A stretch of DNA of 64,000 bases from Piscicola geometra. Lineage: Eukaryota > Annelida > Clitellata > Hirudinida > Piscicolidae. The notes under the pieces are model-generated. The model was not told where the DNA came from and searched no databases. It saw only the letters and a program-made list of their open reading frames with translations. Positions 1 through 10,659 of this stretch are shown piece by piece. A program made the translations under genes and the position numbers. Positions within the stretch are counted from its first letter, which is position 1; each line of letters opens with the position of its first letter. The stretch covers positions 4,322,434 through 4,386,433 of the forward strand of contig OX030968.1 in assembly GCA_943735955.1 (NCBI GenBank). Direction: 5' to 3'.

Positions 1-159
1 ATAAAGCACGCGATACAAGATATGAAAAGGTGGTTCAGGTCCCACGGAGCAGGCTCTTCGGAAGAGTTCTATAAAGCCAATGTGGGAATGTTATTACAAC
101 AGAATTCTTATCAGGACTATTTAGAAAAACTACTAAATATTTCAACGACGTGGGACTAA
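1..159 (+). pseudogene. 3' end of a repeated ORF of unknown function (copy 1 of 3)
   Basis: An open frame enters from the left edge and ends at a TAA at 157-159. It contains the stretch KHAIQDMKRW, then SHGAGSSEE and KANVGMLL. Related copies lie at 11,566-11,700 and 51,955-52,090; the middle copy has two extra codons after SSEE. Conservation of reading frame between copies suggests the source was protein coding. I do not recognise the family. Its association with MULE-type modules suggests it is part of the same or a co-mobilised element, but this is inference. Confidence 0.4.
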
Positions 160-239
160 GAGTTCAAAAATTATTTCATGAATAATATCCCTAAAAATAG
201 ACTAATAACTTAAGTAATTGGGAGTTAATTAAATATAAT

Positions 240-985
240 CTTCAATCCTGTACAACAAATGTCTCAGAATCATTCAATTGAGTACTCAAAGAGTTGAACG
301 ATTGGAGAGAGTGTCCTGTAGATTGTATTGTTTTAAGTTTATATCGACTAACAGAAAATTATGTTAAAGAAATTGAAAGGGGCTATGAAGGAAGAGGGTC
401 CTTTATCTTGTGATCAGACCTTAGCACAATTTCAGACATTGTGCTAAGGATAAAAAACACTTCCTTTGGTTTTTGTTAAATAAATTTTGTTTTTATAAGC
501 TAAATTTGGTATTATTATTATTCATATAAATGTTAATAAGTCAAATTTTGTTTAAATTTTGATCTAATACTTAAAAGCAATTAACTTTGTTTTTTTCGGG
601 CACACGTCTTTTCTAATTTTTACTATTGTGTGGTCAAATTTAATGATGTGTTTTTATGCTAGTAATTGATAGCAGGATGTTTTGCAGTCACAAGAACACA
701 TTTCACATGAATTCTATCGAACTATTGTGGCTTCATTACTTCCCAAGACATTAAAGACCCAAAGTTTGGCTATTCTCCGTGTTTTTTCAGCCATCTCTTT
801 ATATCTCTATTCATAATGATTGATTGATAGCCTCTTTCAATTTCTTTCTAGTATAATTCCTTTAGTCGATATAAACTTGAAATGATAGTCTACTGAGTAT
901 TCTATCCAATCGTTGAACTCTTTAAGGATTCTGTTGAATGATTGTGAGACATTTGTTGTACAGGATTGAAGATTCAATTTTTTAA
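240..985. repeat. Inverted repeat with a short perfect hairpin
   Basis: The sequence at about 240-410 recurs in reverse complement at about 830-980, so the block can fold back on itself. Inside the first arm, 419-449 forms a hairpin with the stem CTTAGCACAAT. A related copy of the first arm and hairpin lies in the opposite orientation at about 10,985-11,250. No coding sequence is recognisable. It looks like a non-autonomous foldback element or a terminal inverted repeat of a DNA transposon. Confidence 0.45.
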
Positions 986-1255
986 ACCGTGTACTTTGCC
1001 CTCTTAATATCTTGATCACGTGCAACGGAAAGAGTGTATTTACGGAAAGTTACTGTTAAATCCATTGCGTATGCTTTTTTCATTATCTATTTCAAAAATA
1101 CAATTTACTGCTTTTCCGAAATCTTGTATTTTTTCTTTTATCATTTGACAAAATTATGAATGGGTCTTTTCAAATTTCTTTTCGTGTATCATAAATGACA
1201 ACGGTACTATTCTCATTAAAAATGTAATTAATCAGATTTATTCTGCTCTGGACAG

Positions 1256-1489
1256 GTGCTTGAAGAGGCCACCTCGCAGAAGAAGGGAGCGCAGGGCAGC
1301 GCATCTCCTTCTCAACCCCTGGATCTCAAGCCACAGGTGCTGTTGTTTGTTGGCTCCGGGTGTGTGTATCTAATACTGCTGGTTTTTTTTACCATCGAGA
1401 AAATCATTTTATCAAAAAAGTTGTTAAATACCGAATTTGAAAGTCTAAATATTGATAAAGTTAAATTCGTCCAACATGGCAACACTTAA
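1256..1489 (+). pseudogene. Linker fragment of the zinc-finger module (MULE-associated)
   Basis: A 77-codon frame begins with LEEATSQKKGAQGSAS and continues with PQVLLF. The same linker follows the Cys-rich module at 9,603-9,870, which shows what it was once attached to. Here the Cys-rich part is missing and the frame runs out into AT-rich DNA. It is a detached 3' fragment of that module. Confidence 0.4.
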
Positions 1490-1569
1490 TGGATATCATC
1501 GAAGTGTTATTATACATCCGTGACAACTTTGGATTAAATCGTTTACCAATCATTTTTCGCTTCTGATCG

Positions 1570-1965
1570 CTAATTCCATCAAGAAGACTGTGCATTTATT
1601 TAATCCAATGGGTACATCTAAGTTAGAGCAGCAGTTGATGAAAAGAAAGTTCTAAAGGTTCTACATGAAGTGGTACGCTGTTCGAAGTAGAACTCCGTCA
1701 GAATGGACTTTCGTTGATGGACCATTGAATTCGGTTAATATCAAGTAAAGCTATGTAATCCGGAAAAAAATTGGCTTCATAACCATCCACATGGAAGTGA
1801 AGAATTTTCAATTTATAGCTCAGAAAGACGACCAAAAGGATTGTTAGAGGAACAGACACTATTGATGCAATCTAACGGCGCGAATCCCACACTAATAGCT
1901 GATCATTTACAAAGCCAGGGTCTTCAAACGAACCACAAGATTTTTATATTCTAAAAAAATTAATT
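1570..1965 (+). pseudogene. MULE-type N-terminal DNA-binding domain relic
   Basis: Frame-broken coding sequence resembles the N-terminal domain of MULE transposases (FLYWCH/FAR1/ZSWIM-like): a HNHPHGSEEF stretch, then SERRPKRL, EEQTLLM and DHLQSQGLQT. In this family the His residues are metal ligands and the following helices precede the catalytic domain. Copies recur on the plus strand at about 5,470, 7,629, 10,750, 11,830, 53,640 and 60,000. Here a stop in the SYVIRKK region and the lack of a start mark it as dead. The family assignment rests on general pattern, so it is moderate. Confidence 0.5.
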
Positions 1966-3441
1966 TAAAGGTGAATAATCAATTAGTCATCTTACTTTTC
2001 TTGTTTAAGGTTCTTCAATATAATTTAAAACATTTCATTTTGGTAGTTCTCCTGAAATATCTTTTTTTATCATAATTTTCCTTGTTTATGGTTTTTCCAT
2101 AGATGAAATAAAAAGGTTCTCGATGCCCCTGGCTTTATTTATCATATAGATGCAAACCCGGAAAACCAAGTGGAATGCATCGTATGGACAACAACCCTTC
2201 AGATAAATCTGCTAAGATTTTCTGACGTAATAATGGTTGATGGGACCTACAGGGTTAGGAGAAATTATGCTAAGATTTTGAAAACAGAATAGCTACAATT
2301 AATCCAGTTATAGACCTGCATCTAACCGTTCCTTTCTTTCTAAGATCCTTGAAAAAGTTACTTTTCAACAATTAATCTTCTATCTAGAAAAACACTCACT
2401 TATTCCCTCCTATCAATCTGGTTTTAGAATTGGCCACTCCACTGAAACTGAAACACTCCACTTAAACTCTATAATGACCTTATTTTAACTTCTGATTCTA
2501 ATGCATCTACTCTTTATGCCTTGACTTTTCATCTGCTTTTGATACTGTCGATCATAATCTTTCGTTAAATGTTTTAGATTCTTCCTTTAATATTTCTGGA
2601 TCTTCCCTCATCTGGCTTAAGTCCTATCTTTCCTAACGAACTTTTTAAGGATCAATTGAATCCTCTCGTTCTTCATCTGTTTCTTTATCTTATGGTGTTT
2701 CACAGGGCTCAATCCTTGGTCCCTTACTTTTTATTCTTTATACCTCGGAACTACCTAATATTATTTCTTCATCTTCCTCAAACAGTCAAATTTATGCTGA
2801 TGACTCCTATATTTATACATCTTTCACTGACTCTTCTATCGACCTTGCTGTTAATAAAATAACTCTCTGTCTTCAATCTATAATCTCTTGGGCTTCATCT
2901 ATAGGCTACAAAACAGAAACCCAACGACACACAAGACAATTACTCAATTTAGTTATTAATAAAAACGATAAGAAAAAAATAGAGCTTCACACAGGGAAAC
3001 CACTAATCTTATGAGAAGGGTTAGTCTCAATCACAGCTTCCATTAGTGTAATCAATAATAAAGATGACCTTAAAAGATAATTCCTCCTATATATTAGGAC
3101 CTACACAATACACAACTCCCCCATCCTACACATCCATAAAAAACACAACGAAGACTAATCATTCTACTCCCCAAAACATTTTTATACCGAAAGCTCCCCC
3201 TATAAACTGTTTCTCAGACTCCACTAGCGCAGTACTTAACCTATCCTCTTACGCACTCTCCACCGATACATACTCATTGCTTTCACTTGGGTACTCTTTC
3301 ATTCCATCCAAACCTCTACAAAAAACATCCATCCACGAATATTTCTACCATACCTTAAAAAGGAATCTCTTCCTCATTTCATATTCTGACACAATCCCAT
3401 CCCACCCAATTAACAAACACCCCTTTACAATCCCAAACGCT
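1574..3441 (+). repeat. Direct repeat, copy 1 (paired with 5,471-7,336)
   Basis: About 1.87 kb repeats almost base for base with an offset of about 3,895. Both copies carry the same chimera: MULE-type N-terminal domain, LINE reverse transcriptase fragment, then a PLE 5' fragment. The match ends at the same base in the PLE part (ACAATCCCAAACGCT), after which the flanks differ. The chimera therefore formed before the duplication. Confidence 0.8.
2270..2900 (+). pseudogene. CR1/L2-like LINE reverse transcriptase fragment
   Basis: Conceptual translation across frames gives the usual non-LTR order: SYRPASN, LSKILEKV, QSGFRIGHSTET, FDTVDH, GVSQGSILGPLLF and YADDSYIYTS. This is fingers to palm including the catalytic A..DD box, as in CR1/L2/Rex elements. 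At least three frame changes interrupt it. The 68-codon ORF at 2,656-2,862 is a shadow frame. The endonuclease and the 3' tail are absent. It lies inside the direct repeat. Confidence 0.75.
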
Positions 3442-3591
3442 TGCTCAATAGGTCCCTCTCAAGTACACCCACAAATATTTGACCTTACAGGACACATAAA
3501 CAACATCATCCGTAGACCTGGTATCTGGACGGCACCTTTAAGGTCGTCAAGATGCCATTTGTGCAACTCTTTACTATCCACTCTTTCATGA
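3064..3591 (+). pseudogene. Penelope-like element N-terminal ORF fragment
   Basis: A 175-codon frame contains LSTDTYSLLSLGYSFIPSKP, which matches the region before the fingers of PLE reverse transcriptases (typically LLSLG.FIPTP). A Ser/Thr/Pro-rich stretch precedes it. No reverse transcriptase motifs follow. The copy at 6,959-7,360 is near-identical up to TIPNA and then diverges, which marks the end of the direct repeat. Confidence 0.5.
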
Positions 3592-4034
3592 GGTAAATGG
3601 CAAGCGGATTTGTTCTAATTTCGTCTTTTTTAGAGTATTTGATTTAATTAGCGACGTTTATTTACTAGTAATTTTTAAACGAGTCATATGGTAAAAACTC
3701 CCTCATCACCACATTACTCCAGAATCTACATTTACACAACAAACATAACAAAGAAGTAATCATTCGCAAGACCAGCGAGGAGTACAAGAAACACAAATCA
3801 TCACACACCAGCAGAAGATTCAGATCCCTCATAGAACCCATCTTCAACTATTGCTGGTGAGTCCAGAAAACGGCTTGCCGTTTTTGATCAATTCACAGGT
3901 ATTCAAGGATTCACAGGCAAGGATGGCACAGCAGTTTCTTTCCTGTACAACTTACCAAAACTCAAGTGATTACAATTATCTTTGAATATCTATTAAGTTC
4001 CAATGATTGAAATGATTTGTATATTGATTTATAA

Positions 4035-4660
4035 ATGTACCAGAATTATAGATTTTTTTTCTTTCTCAGACACAGCTCTAAAGGTGAACCAGGAGCGTTC
4101 AGGGCCTATCTGACAGCAAAAAAAGTCGTTCCAAGGATCTTTCTACGCTACGTCGGCAACCGCCTGCACCTCCTTTTCCACATGGCAGGCGTCGCCCTCC
4201 AGCACAGAGAGTTGTTACATGGATTCCTTATCAAGTATATTTTAAGATTCTTTTTTTAATAATTACATAAATTTACTGAACTTATTTTAAACCAATTGTC
4301 ATTTTTTCGTATTAGCAGTTACACCAAGAATGATGTGACCAAGGCCCTGTGGGAGGGACTCAACAAACCAAGGACAATGGTGCAACTGCAGGCCCTTGGT
4401 TTGGTTGGGAAATCCTTACAGGGCCTTGGATGACCCTTGTTTATGGGAACTATCACAACCTCTCCAATCTCGAGATGGTAAGGATTGGAATACTTTTTCT
4501 ATCATATTTTTTTCTTTTATTGAATCAATCCGTTAATTCCATAATAGAGGCACCAGCATTCCAGCACGCTGTAAAGAAGATTGCGGAAATTCAAAAGCAT
4601 CCTGAAAGTATAACCACAATGAAAGAAGACGTATTTGGACAGCCTCGGAAAAAGGAATAA
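4035..4660 (+). pseudogene. Uncharacterised transposon-associated protein (YVGNRLHLLFHMAG module), copy 1
   Basis: Two coding blocks are separated by a short AT-rich gap that looks like an intron. The first, 4,065-4,245, contains GAFRAYLTA, FLRYVGNRLHLLFHMAG and QHRELLHGFL. The second, about 4,325-4,660, contains LTGPWMTLVYGNYHNLSNLEM and a later helix-rich part ending QHAVKKIAEIQKHPESITT. The same pair recurs at 52,866-53,600, and the first block alone at 5,180-5,402. I recognise the general look of a widespread invertebrate repeat-borne protein but cannot assign a function. A frameshift interrupts the second block here. Confidence 0.45.
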
Positions 4661-4708
4661 TCAATCAATATCAATAACTCGACGAAAAAAGAAACTCTCA
4701 ACTCTGAC

Positions 4709-5023
4709 ATGTTAGACCTAATGGAAGACTTCAGGATCAACCTGAGACTTCTTATCCTGGACAACCAACAAACACAAGTAGACTCATTGATCGATAACAT
4801 CAAAGAGAGAAAGAACATTCACAGCGAAATAAAAACCATTTGGGAAACCGCCAAAAGGCAAAACGAGTGTCCCTGTATCAAAACTACTTCCGCAGTACCT
4901 GGATGGAAGGCACTGTGTGGAGGGCAGACCATGAATCCTTGCAAGGAAAAATCTTCGAGGCCTGGAGCAGGTGCAGTCAAGGTATCATTACCTCGAGGTT
5001 TTGTATTCAGTTTAAATAATTGA
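4709..5023 (+). CDS. Unknown ORF fragment with helical N-terminus
   Basis: A 104-codon frame follows the YVGNRLHLL module after a stop. It starts MLDLMEDFRINLRLLIL and continues with charged, probably helical sequence (DNIKERKNIHSEIKTIW), then a Cys-containing part (ECPCIKTT). It could be the continuation of the preceding protein. I see no second copy that would test its frame, so it may be fortuitous. Confidence 0.25.
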   Translation: MLDLMEDFRINLRLLILDNQQTQVDSLIDNIKERKNIHSEIKTIWETAKRQNECPCIKTTSAVPGWKALCGGQTMNPCKEKSSRPGAGAVKVSLPRGFVFSLNN

Positions 5024-5179
5024 TCTTGATCAATTCACAAGTATTCAAGGATTCACAGGCAAGGGTGACACAGCAGTTTCTTTCCTGTACAACTTATCAA
5101 AACTCAGGTGATTATAATTATCTTTATATATCTATTAAGTTCCAATGATTGAAATGATTTGTATATTGATTTATAAATG

Positions 5180-5402
5180 TCCCAGAATTATAGATTTTTT
5201 TTTCTTTCTCAGACACAGCTCTAAAGGTGAACCAGGAGCGTTCAGGGCCTATCTGACAGCAAACAAAGTCGTTCCAGGGATCTTTCTACGCTACGTCGGC
5301 AACCGCCTGCACCTCCTTTTCCACATGGCAGGCGTCGCCCTCCAGCACAGAGAATTGTTACATGGATTCCTGAACAAGTATATTTTAAGATTCTTTGTTT
5401 AA
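5180..5402 (+). pseudogene. YVGNRLHLLFHMAG module, copy 2 (first block only)
   Basis: This repeats the first block of the module at 4,065-4,245 with the same flanks, including the intron-like ATTATAGATTTTTTTTT approach and the TATTTTAAGATTC exit. The second block is missing because the sequence jumps to a MULE-type N-terminal relic at about 5,465. The close match to copy 1, 1,110 bp upstream, suggests a local tandem duplication. Confidence 0.45.
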
Positions 5403-5470
5403 TAATTACATAAATTTACTGTACTTTTTTTAAACCATTTGTAATTTGTAATGTTAAATTCGTCCAACAT

Positions 5471-7336
5471 TCCATCAAGAAGACTGTGCAGTTATTTAAT
5501 ACAATGGGTACATCTAAGTTAGAGCAGCAGTTGATGAAAAGAAAGTTCTAAAGGTTCTACATGAAGTGGTGCGAAGTAGAACTCCGTCAGAATGGACTTT
5601 CGTTGATGGACCATTTAATTAGGTTAATATCAAGTAAAGCTATGTAATCCGGAAAAAAATTGGCTTCATAACCATCCACATGGAAGTGAAGAATTTCAAA
5701 TTTATAGCTCAGAAAGACGACCAAAAGGATTGTTAGAGGAACAGACACTATTGATGCAATCTAACGGCGCGAATCCCACACTAATAGCTGATCATTTACA
5801 AAGCCAGGGTCTTCAAACGAACCACAAGATTTTTATAATCTAAAAAAATTAATTTAAAGGTGAATAATCAATTAGTCATTATCTTTCTTTTCTTGTTTAA
5901 GGTTCTTCAATATAATTTAAAACATTTTATTTTGGTAGTTCTCCTGAAATATCTTTTTTTATCATAATTTTCCTTGTTTATGGTTTTTCCATAGATGAAA
6001 TAAAAAGGTTCTCGATGCCCCTGGCTTTATTTATCATATAGATGCAAACCCGGAAAACCAAGTGGAATGCATCGTATGGACAACAACCCTTCAGATAAAT
6101 CTGCTAAGAAGATTTTCTGACGTAATAATGGTTGATGGGACCTACAGGGTTAGGAGAAATTATGCTAAGATTTTGAAAACAGAATAGCTACAATTAATCC
6201 AGTTATAGACCTGCATCTAACCGTTCCTTTCTTTCTAAGATCCTTGAAAAAGTTACTTTTCAACAATTAATCTTCTATCTAGAAAAACACTCACTTATTC
6301 CCTCCTATCAATCTGGTTTTAGAATTGGCCACTCCACTGAAACTGAAACACTCCACTTAAACTCTATAATGACCTTATTTTAACTTCTGATTCTAATGCA
6401 TCTACTCTTTATGCCTTGACTTTTCATCTGCTTTTGATACTGTCGATCATAATCTTTCGTTAAATGTTTTAGATTCTTCCTTTAATATTTCTGGATCTTT
6501 CCTCATCTGGCTTAAGTCCTATCTTTCCTAACGAACTTTTTAAGGATCAATTGAATCCTCTCGTTCTTCATCTGTTTCTTTATCTTATGGTGTTTCACAG
6601 GGCTCAATCCTTGGTCCCTTACTTTTTATTCTTTATACCTCGGAACTACCTAATATTATTTCTTCATCTTCCTCAAACAGTCAAATTTATGCTGATGACT
6701 CCTATATTTATACATCTTTCACTGACTCTTCTATCGACCTTGCTGTTAATAAAATAACTCTCTGTCTTCAATCTATAATCTCTTGGGCTTCATCTATAGG
6801 CTACAAAACAGAAACCCAACGACACACAAGACAATTACTCAATTTAGTTATTAATAAAAACGATAAGAAAAAAATAGAGCTTCACACAGGGAAACCACTA
6901 ATCTTATGAGAAGGGTTAGTCTCAATCACAGCTTCCATTAGTGTAATCAATAATAAAGATGACCTTAAAAGATAATTCCTCCTATATATTAGGACCTACA
7001 CAATACACAACTCCCCCATCCTACACATCCATAAAAAACACAACGAAGACTAATCATTTTACTCCCCAAAACATTTTTATACCGAAAGCTCCCCCTATAA
7101 ACTGTTTCTCAGACTCCACTAGCGCAGTACTTAACCTATCCTCTTACGCACTCTCCACCGATACATACTCATTGCTTTCACTTGGGTACTCTTTCATTCC
7201 ATCCAAACCTCTACAAAAAACATCCATCCACGAATATTTCTACCATACCTTAAAAAGGAATCTCTTCCTCATTTCATATTCTGACACAATCCCATCCCAC
7301 CCAATCAACAAACACCCCTTTACAATCCCAAACGCT
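5471..7336 (+). repeat. Direct repeat, copy 2 (paired with 1,574-3,441)
   Basis: Near-identical to the upstream copy, with the same frame breaks in the embedded LINE and PLE parts. Differences are a few substitutions and short indels, for example three extra bases (AAG) at about 6,110. The right end switches at 7,336 to GAAGTGGTGCGCTG, a MULE-module sequence also seen inside the repeat at about 1,670 and 5,562. Confidence 0.8.
6165..6800 (+). pseudogene. CR1/L2-like LINE reverse transcriptase fragment, duplicate copy
   Basis: This is the second copy of the LINE fragment at 2,270-2,900, carried by the direct repeat. It has the same motif order and the same broken frames, including the GVSQGSILGPLLF box and the YADDSYIYTS box. 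Shared lesions show that the LINE was already dead when the block duplicated. Confidence 0.7.
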
Positions 7337-7360
7337 GAAGTGGTGCGCTGTTCGAAGTAG
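6959..7360 (+). pseudogene. PLE N-terminal ORF fragment, duplicate copy
   Basis: A 133-codon frame, the same as 3,064 onward, including the LLSLGYSFIPSKP stretch. The PLE part ends at TIPNA, where the direct repeat stops; the last codons come from MULE-module DNA. No reverse transcriptase core follows. Confidence 0.5.
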
Positions 7361-7389
7361 AACTCCGTCAGAATGGACTTTCGTTGATG

Positions 7390-7955
7390 GACCATTGAAT
7401 TAGGTTTATATCAAGTATTTGAAGAGAAAAACTTGAAAGTTGAAAAAAGAAAGGAGGGAAGGAATGGATGAGTAGGAGGAGGGGGTTATGTTTGTTATTA
7501 ATGCGGTTATATTGAAACTATAGAAAAATCCATTAATGATTTTTGTCGATTGAATTCTCATCCAGTTCGTATCGACTCAAAAGAAAAAACTTCAAGCTTC
7601 ACTAATCCGTTAATAATGATGAATTAAAATGAATATTAATAGGCCTGGTGGATGCAAGATGTCCATATATGTAGCTTATGACAAAGATGCTCAAAGCTAT
7701 GTAATCCGGAAAAAAAATTTGCTTCATAACCATCAACATGGAAGTGAAGAATTTTCAATTTATAGCTCAGAAAAACGACCAAAGAGATTGTTAGAGGAAC
7801 AGACACTATTGATGCAATCTAACGGCGAATCCCACACTAATAGCAGATCATTTACAAAGCCAGGGTCTCCAAACGAAACCACAAGATTTTTATAATCACA
7901 TGGACAACAACCGATCAGATAAATCTGCAGCTTGAAGTAAAAGAAATGCAAACTC
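7390..7955 (+). pseudogene. MULE-type N-terminal domain, best-preserved copy
   Basis: An 88-codon frame at 7,629-7,895 reads through CKMSIYVAYDKDAQSYVIRK, HNHQHGSEEF and KRPKRLLEEQTLLM. Upstream, out of frame, DFCRLNSHPVRIDSK gives the start of the domain. The layout (Cys, basic strand, His pair, then helices) fits the FAR1/FLYWCH-like DNA-binding part of MULE transposases. A 3-bp deletion relative to other copies and a frameshift near SNGE spoil the end. No catalytic domain follows; the next 300 bp are non-coding. Confidence 0.5.
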
Positions 7956-8295
7956 AGGTATGTGTACTTTCACTATTCAGCATTATACGGCTATGGCCAG
8001 AATTACTAATCTTATTATTCATAAAAATAACTTTTTTCATCTTATCAACAGAACCAAACACTATCTTTTTTCATCCTATTTTTATTTTTTAAGGTTCTTC
8101 AATAGATGAAATAAAAAGGTTCTCGATGCCCCTGGCATTATTTATCATATAGATGCAAACCCGGAAACCAAGTGGAATGCATCACATGGACAACAACCCA
8201 TCAGATAAATCTGCTAAGAAGATTTTTTGACGTAATAATGGTTGATGGTTAAAAGAAGTTATGCTAAGATTTTTTAAACAAAATAGCCACAATTA

Positions 8296-8480
8296 AATGT
8301 ACTCTTTGCATCAATCCACACCCCACCCGCCCAAACCCACTCATAAGAGACCTACTAAACGCAATACTCAATAATAACTTCTTCCAATTTCAAAATACTA
8401 GCTACCAACAAGCTAACGGCTGTGTCATGGGCCTCAGCACCACCCAGCCCTCGCAAACATTTACCTACAAACCTTAGACA
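8296..8480 (+). pseudogene. PLE reverse transcriptase motif B fragment
   Basis: Translation gives LLNAILNNNFFQFQNTSYQQ followed by NGCVMGLST. It corresponds to the PLE region before and at motif B (Q..GLAMG..MAP). The downstream YIDD box is not recognisable. Related copies lie at 12,230-12,420 and 54,520-54,700, always followed by the same block of unknown coding-like sequence. Confidence 0.5.
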
Positions 8481-8499
8481 ATTATATAATCAATAAATA

Positions 8500-8880
8500 C
8501 TAACCCATAATTTAAAATAGATATATAGACGCAACTCACTAGCAAGAATTAGCCCGTTCAACACACAGAGGCTAAAAACATACAGTCCGAGACTAAAAAA
8601 CCTATAACATAAGAAAATGGGAAGTGGTTCTAGAAGATGAAAATGGGCCACTAGGACAGAATTCAATTCCCAGTATAAAGTTTGGGTGCAAACCTGTAAC
8701 GGTGGTGGAAAGAGTGGTGAGAATAACTTCAAGTACATTTGGACCAGCGGGGGACCATCTGGGTCTGAAAGATATGTGGGGGCTTATTGTTCCGAAAAAG
8801 GTATGAATTCAAAGGTCGGTAATTATAAAGACAATAGGTTTAATGGCTTGTTTAAAACTGCAGCTGAAAATCGTTGAAAA
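8500..8880 (+). repeat. Repeated coding-like block (copies at 53,970 and 54,730)
   Basis: About 370 bp repeat at 53,970-54,345 and 54,730-55,100. Two overlapping frames are open here, one with GQNSIPSIKFGCK and one with GGGKSGENNFKYIWTSGGP; the block ends in VGNYKDNRFNGLFKTA. That ending faintly recalls the VGNRLHLLFHMAG module, so it may be a distant relative. No family is assigned. Confidence 0.35.
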
Positions 8881-9575
8881 AAATTTTGGAAACTATTTTG
8901 TCTGGTTTTTTAAATAGGCTGTCTTTGCTAAACTCTCAATACTCAATAAATCTTTATTCTATGCCCTGTACTTTCGTCTGAAAAATACGTTCCTAGTGAT
9001 GAGTAAGTATTTCATAAATTTTCATTCAAAGAATATTCAATAATGAAAAAGGTATATATACATATACGCACAGGTCAGACGGAAGAAAGTCCATTGCTCT
9101 CCAGTGGAATGTTTGCCATCCTGGAGGAGTATATCAGGGACGATATGTGGGTCTTGAAGGACACTCAATTTCAACAATTGCATCTCAATTAACCACTCTA
9201 ACATTCGGGTGTAGATAAAATGCGAAACAGCGAAACTTTCGCCTTTAATCTGAAACACTAACATTCACTTTCCTCATTCATTGACAAACTTCTTTTTCCA
9301 TGCAAAAAACTGATACCTCAGTCCTTGGCAAATCTTCATCAAAACTCATTGGTTTTTTTCTTATCATCTTATTATCATCTTTTATATGCCTATCTTTTTC
9401 ATGAAATAATCTCTGAACATTATTTTCCCACATAGGATAAAAAGTCCAAAGCAGGCGTGAAGTTTCGGTTTCTCTCTAGAGGTATGCTTGGACAAGTCGT
9501 CAAAATAAAGAAAGTTATCTGGCCATTAATGAAATCGGCATCACAATAGGCAGTTGTGTTCAGTCTCTTCGAGTT

Positions 9576-9935
9576 TTGCGATTTTATATTCAGTTAACAA
9601 AAATGGCTCAATGTATTAGCTGTAGGAAAGTGGTTTCCAGCAAGGCGATCGCCGTTAGTTGGAACGGATGTGATGGCTGCCAACACTTGAGATGTGACCA
9701 CACAGGTATCACAAAACAATTATATAAAAAGTTGAAGGCAGTTGAAGGAAAAGCTCAACTGCAAGGACAGGTGCTGGAAGAGGCCACCTCGCAGGAGAAG
9801 GGAGCGCAGGGCAGCGCATCTCCTCCTCCACTCAACCTCGACATCAATCCACAGGTGCTGTTGTTTTTTGGCTCCGGGTGTGTGTGTGTGTGTGTTTTTG
9901 TGTGTGTGTGTTTGTGTGTTTGATGCATTTGCACT
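9576..9935 (+). pseudogene. Cys-rich (PHD/zinc-ribbon-like) module
   Basis: The frame starts MAQCISCRKVVSSKAIAVSW and continues CDGCQHLRCDHTG, then ITKQLYKKLKAVEGKAQLQ. The CxxC pair, CxxCxxxxC and His spacing suggest a small zinc-binding fold. Copies lie at 50,163, 58,313 and, inverted, at about 60,760-60,650. A low-complexity TG tract interrupts the C-terminal linker at 9,879-9,925. It is probably part of the MULE-associated gene because DUF4806-like and MULE pieces sit next to its copies. Confidence 0.45.
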
Positions 9936-9954
9936 CATAAAAACAGATCCTCTC

Positions 9955-10375
9955 TTCTTTTTTAGAACTTCGCCAAAGAGCAGAAACTCCTTTACTTCAA
10001 AATTATTTTTCTTATATTTTTACTAATTGGCTTAGCGGCAGCCTCTGGTTGGTAGAGAACATATCGCTATATCGCCGATGTGTTCTTACCAATAATGACC
10101 TTGAAGGCTGGCATTAATCGAAAAGCCGGAAAATATAACCTACCTTTTTATTTATTAAATTTCTTTATTATATCAGGAAGCTCTTTTAGTCCCTGAAAAT
10201 TGTACTTTTATAAGGGAAGACAAACTCTCTCGTATCCAGAGGCAGAAAACTTTCTGTTGAAGGTTTGCTTTGGGAAGCTTGGGATAGGTATGAGACAGGG
10301 GACATATCCGCTAGCCAGCTTCTCAATTACTGTTCGGGAATTTATGAACCGGTCACACTTTAGTTTCTAATAAAA
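9955..10375 (+). pseudogene. MULE transposase C-terminal fragment
   Basis: Across frames the translation includes VENISLYRRCVLTNNDLEGW followed by His, the conserved (R)TNN..EGWH motif near the C-terminus of MULE transposases, where the last catalytic Glu lies in many families. It is followed by a basic SINRKAGK-like stretch in another frame. A near copy is at 59,215-59,600 and a short one at 57,430-57,520. Frame changes show it is not functional. Confidence 0.6.
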
Positions 10376-10552
10376 GGGAATGGACGAAGCAAAAACAAAA
10401 GAGGCAGAAACTAAGGAAGAATGGACGAAACAAAAACAGAAGGATACTTAAAAAGGTATATCTATTTGTTTTTATTTCGTCCATTCTCCTTTAGTTTCTA
10501 CCTTTTTTGAGTATTCTTTTGTTTTTGTTTCGTCCATTTGAGTATGACATTT
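10375..10552. repeat. Foldback (hairpin) sequence next to MULE C-terminus
   Basis: The left half contains GGAAGAATGGACGAAACAA preceded by GTAGAAACTAA-like sequence; the right half contains TTTCGTCCATTCTCCTTTAG and TTTTGTTTCGTCC. The halves can pair over most of about 80 bp each. The same structure lies at 59,612-59,800, again just after the MULE C-terminal fragment. It fits a terminal inverted repeat that has folded back or a small foldback element. Confidence 0.6.
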
Positions 10553-10659
10553 ATTTGTATTTTATATTCAATCACATCTCCAATGGTTTCTCTGACTCTG
10601 CGTTAGAATGGTTTAGGGACTACTAGCTACCAACAAACTAACGGGACATTAGCACCACC

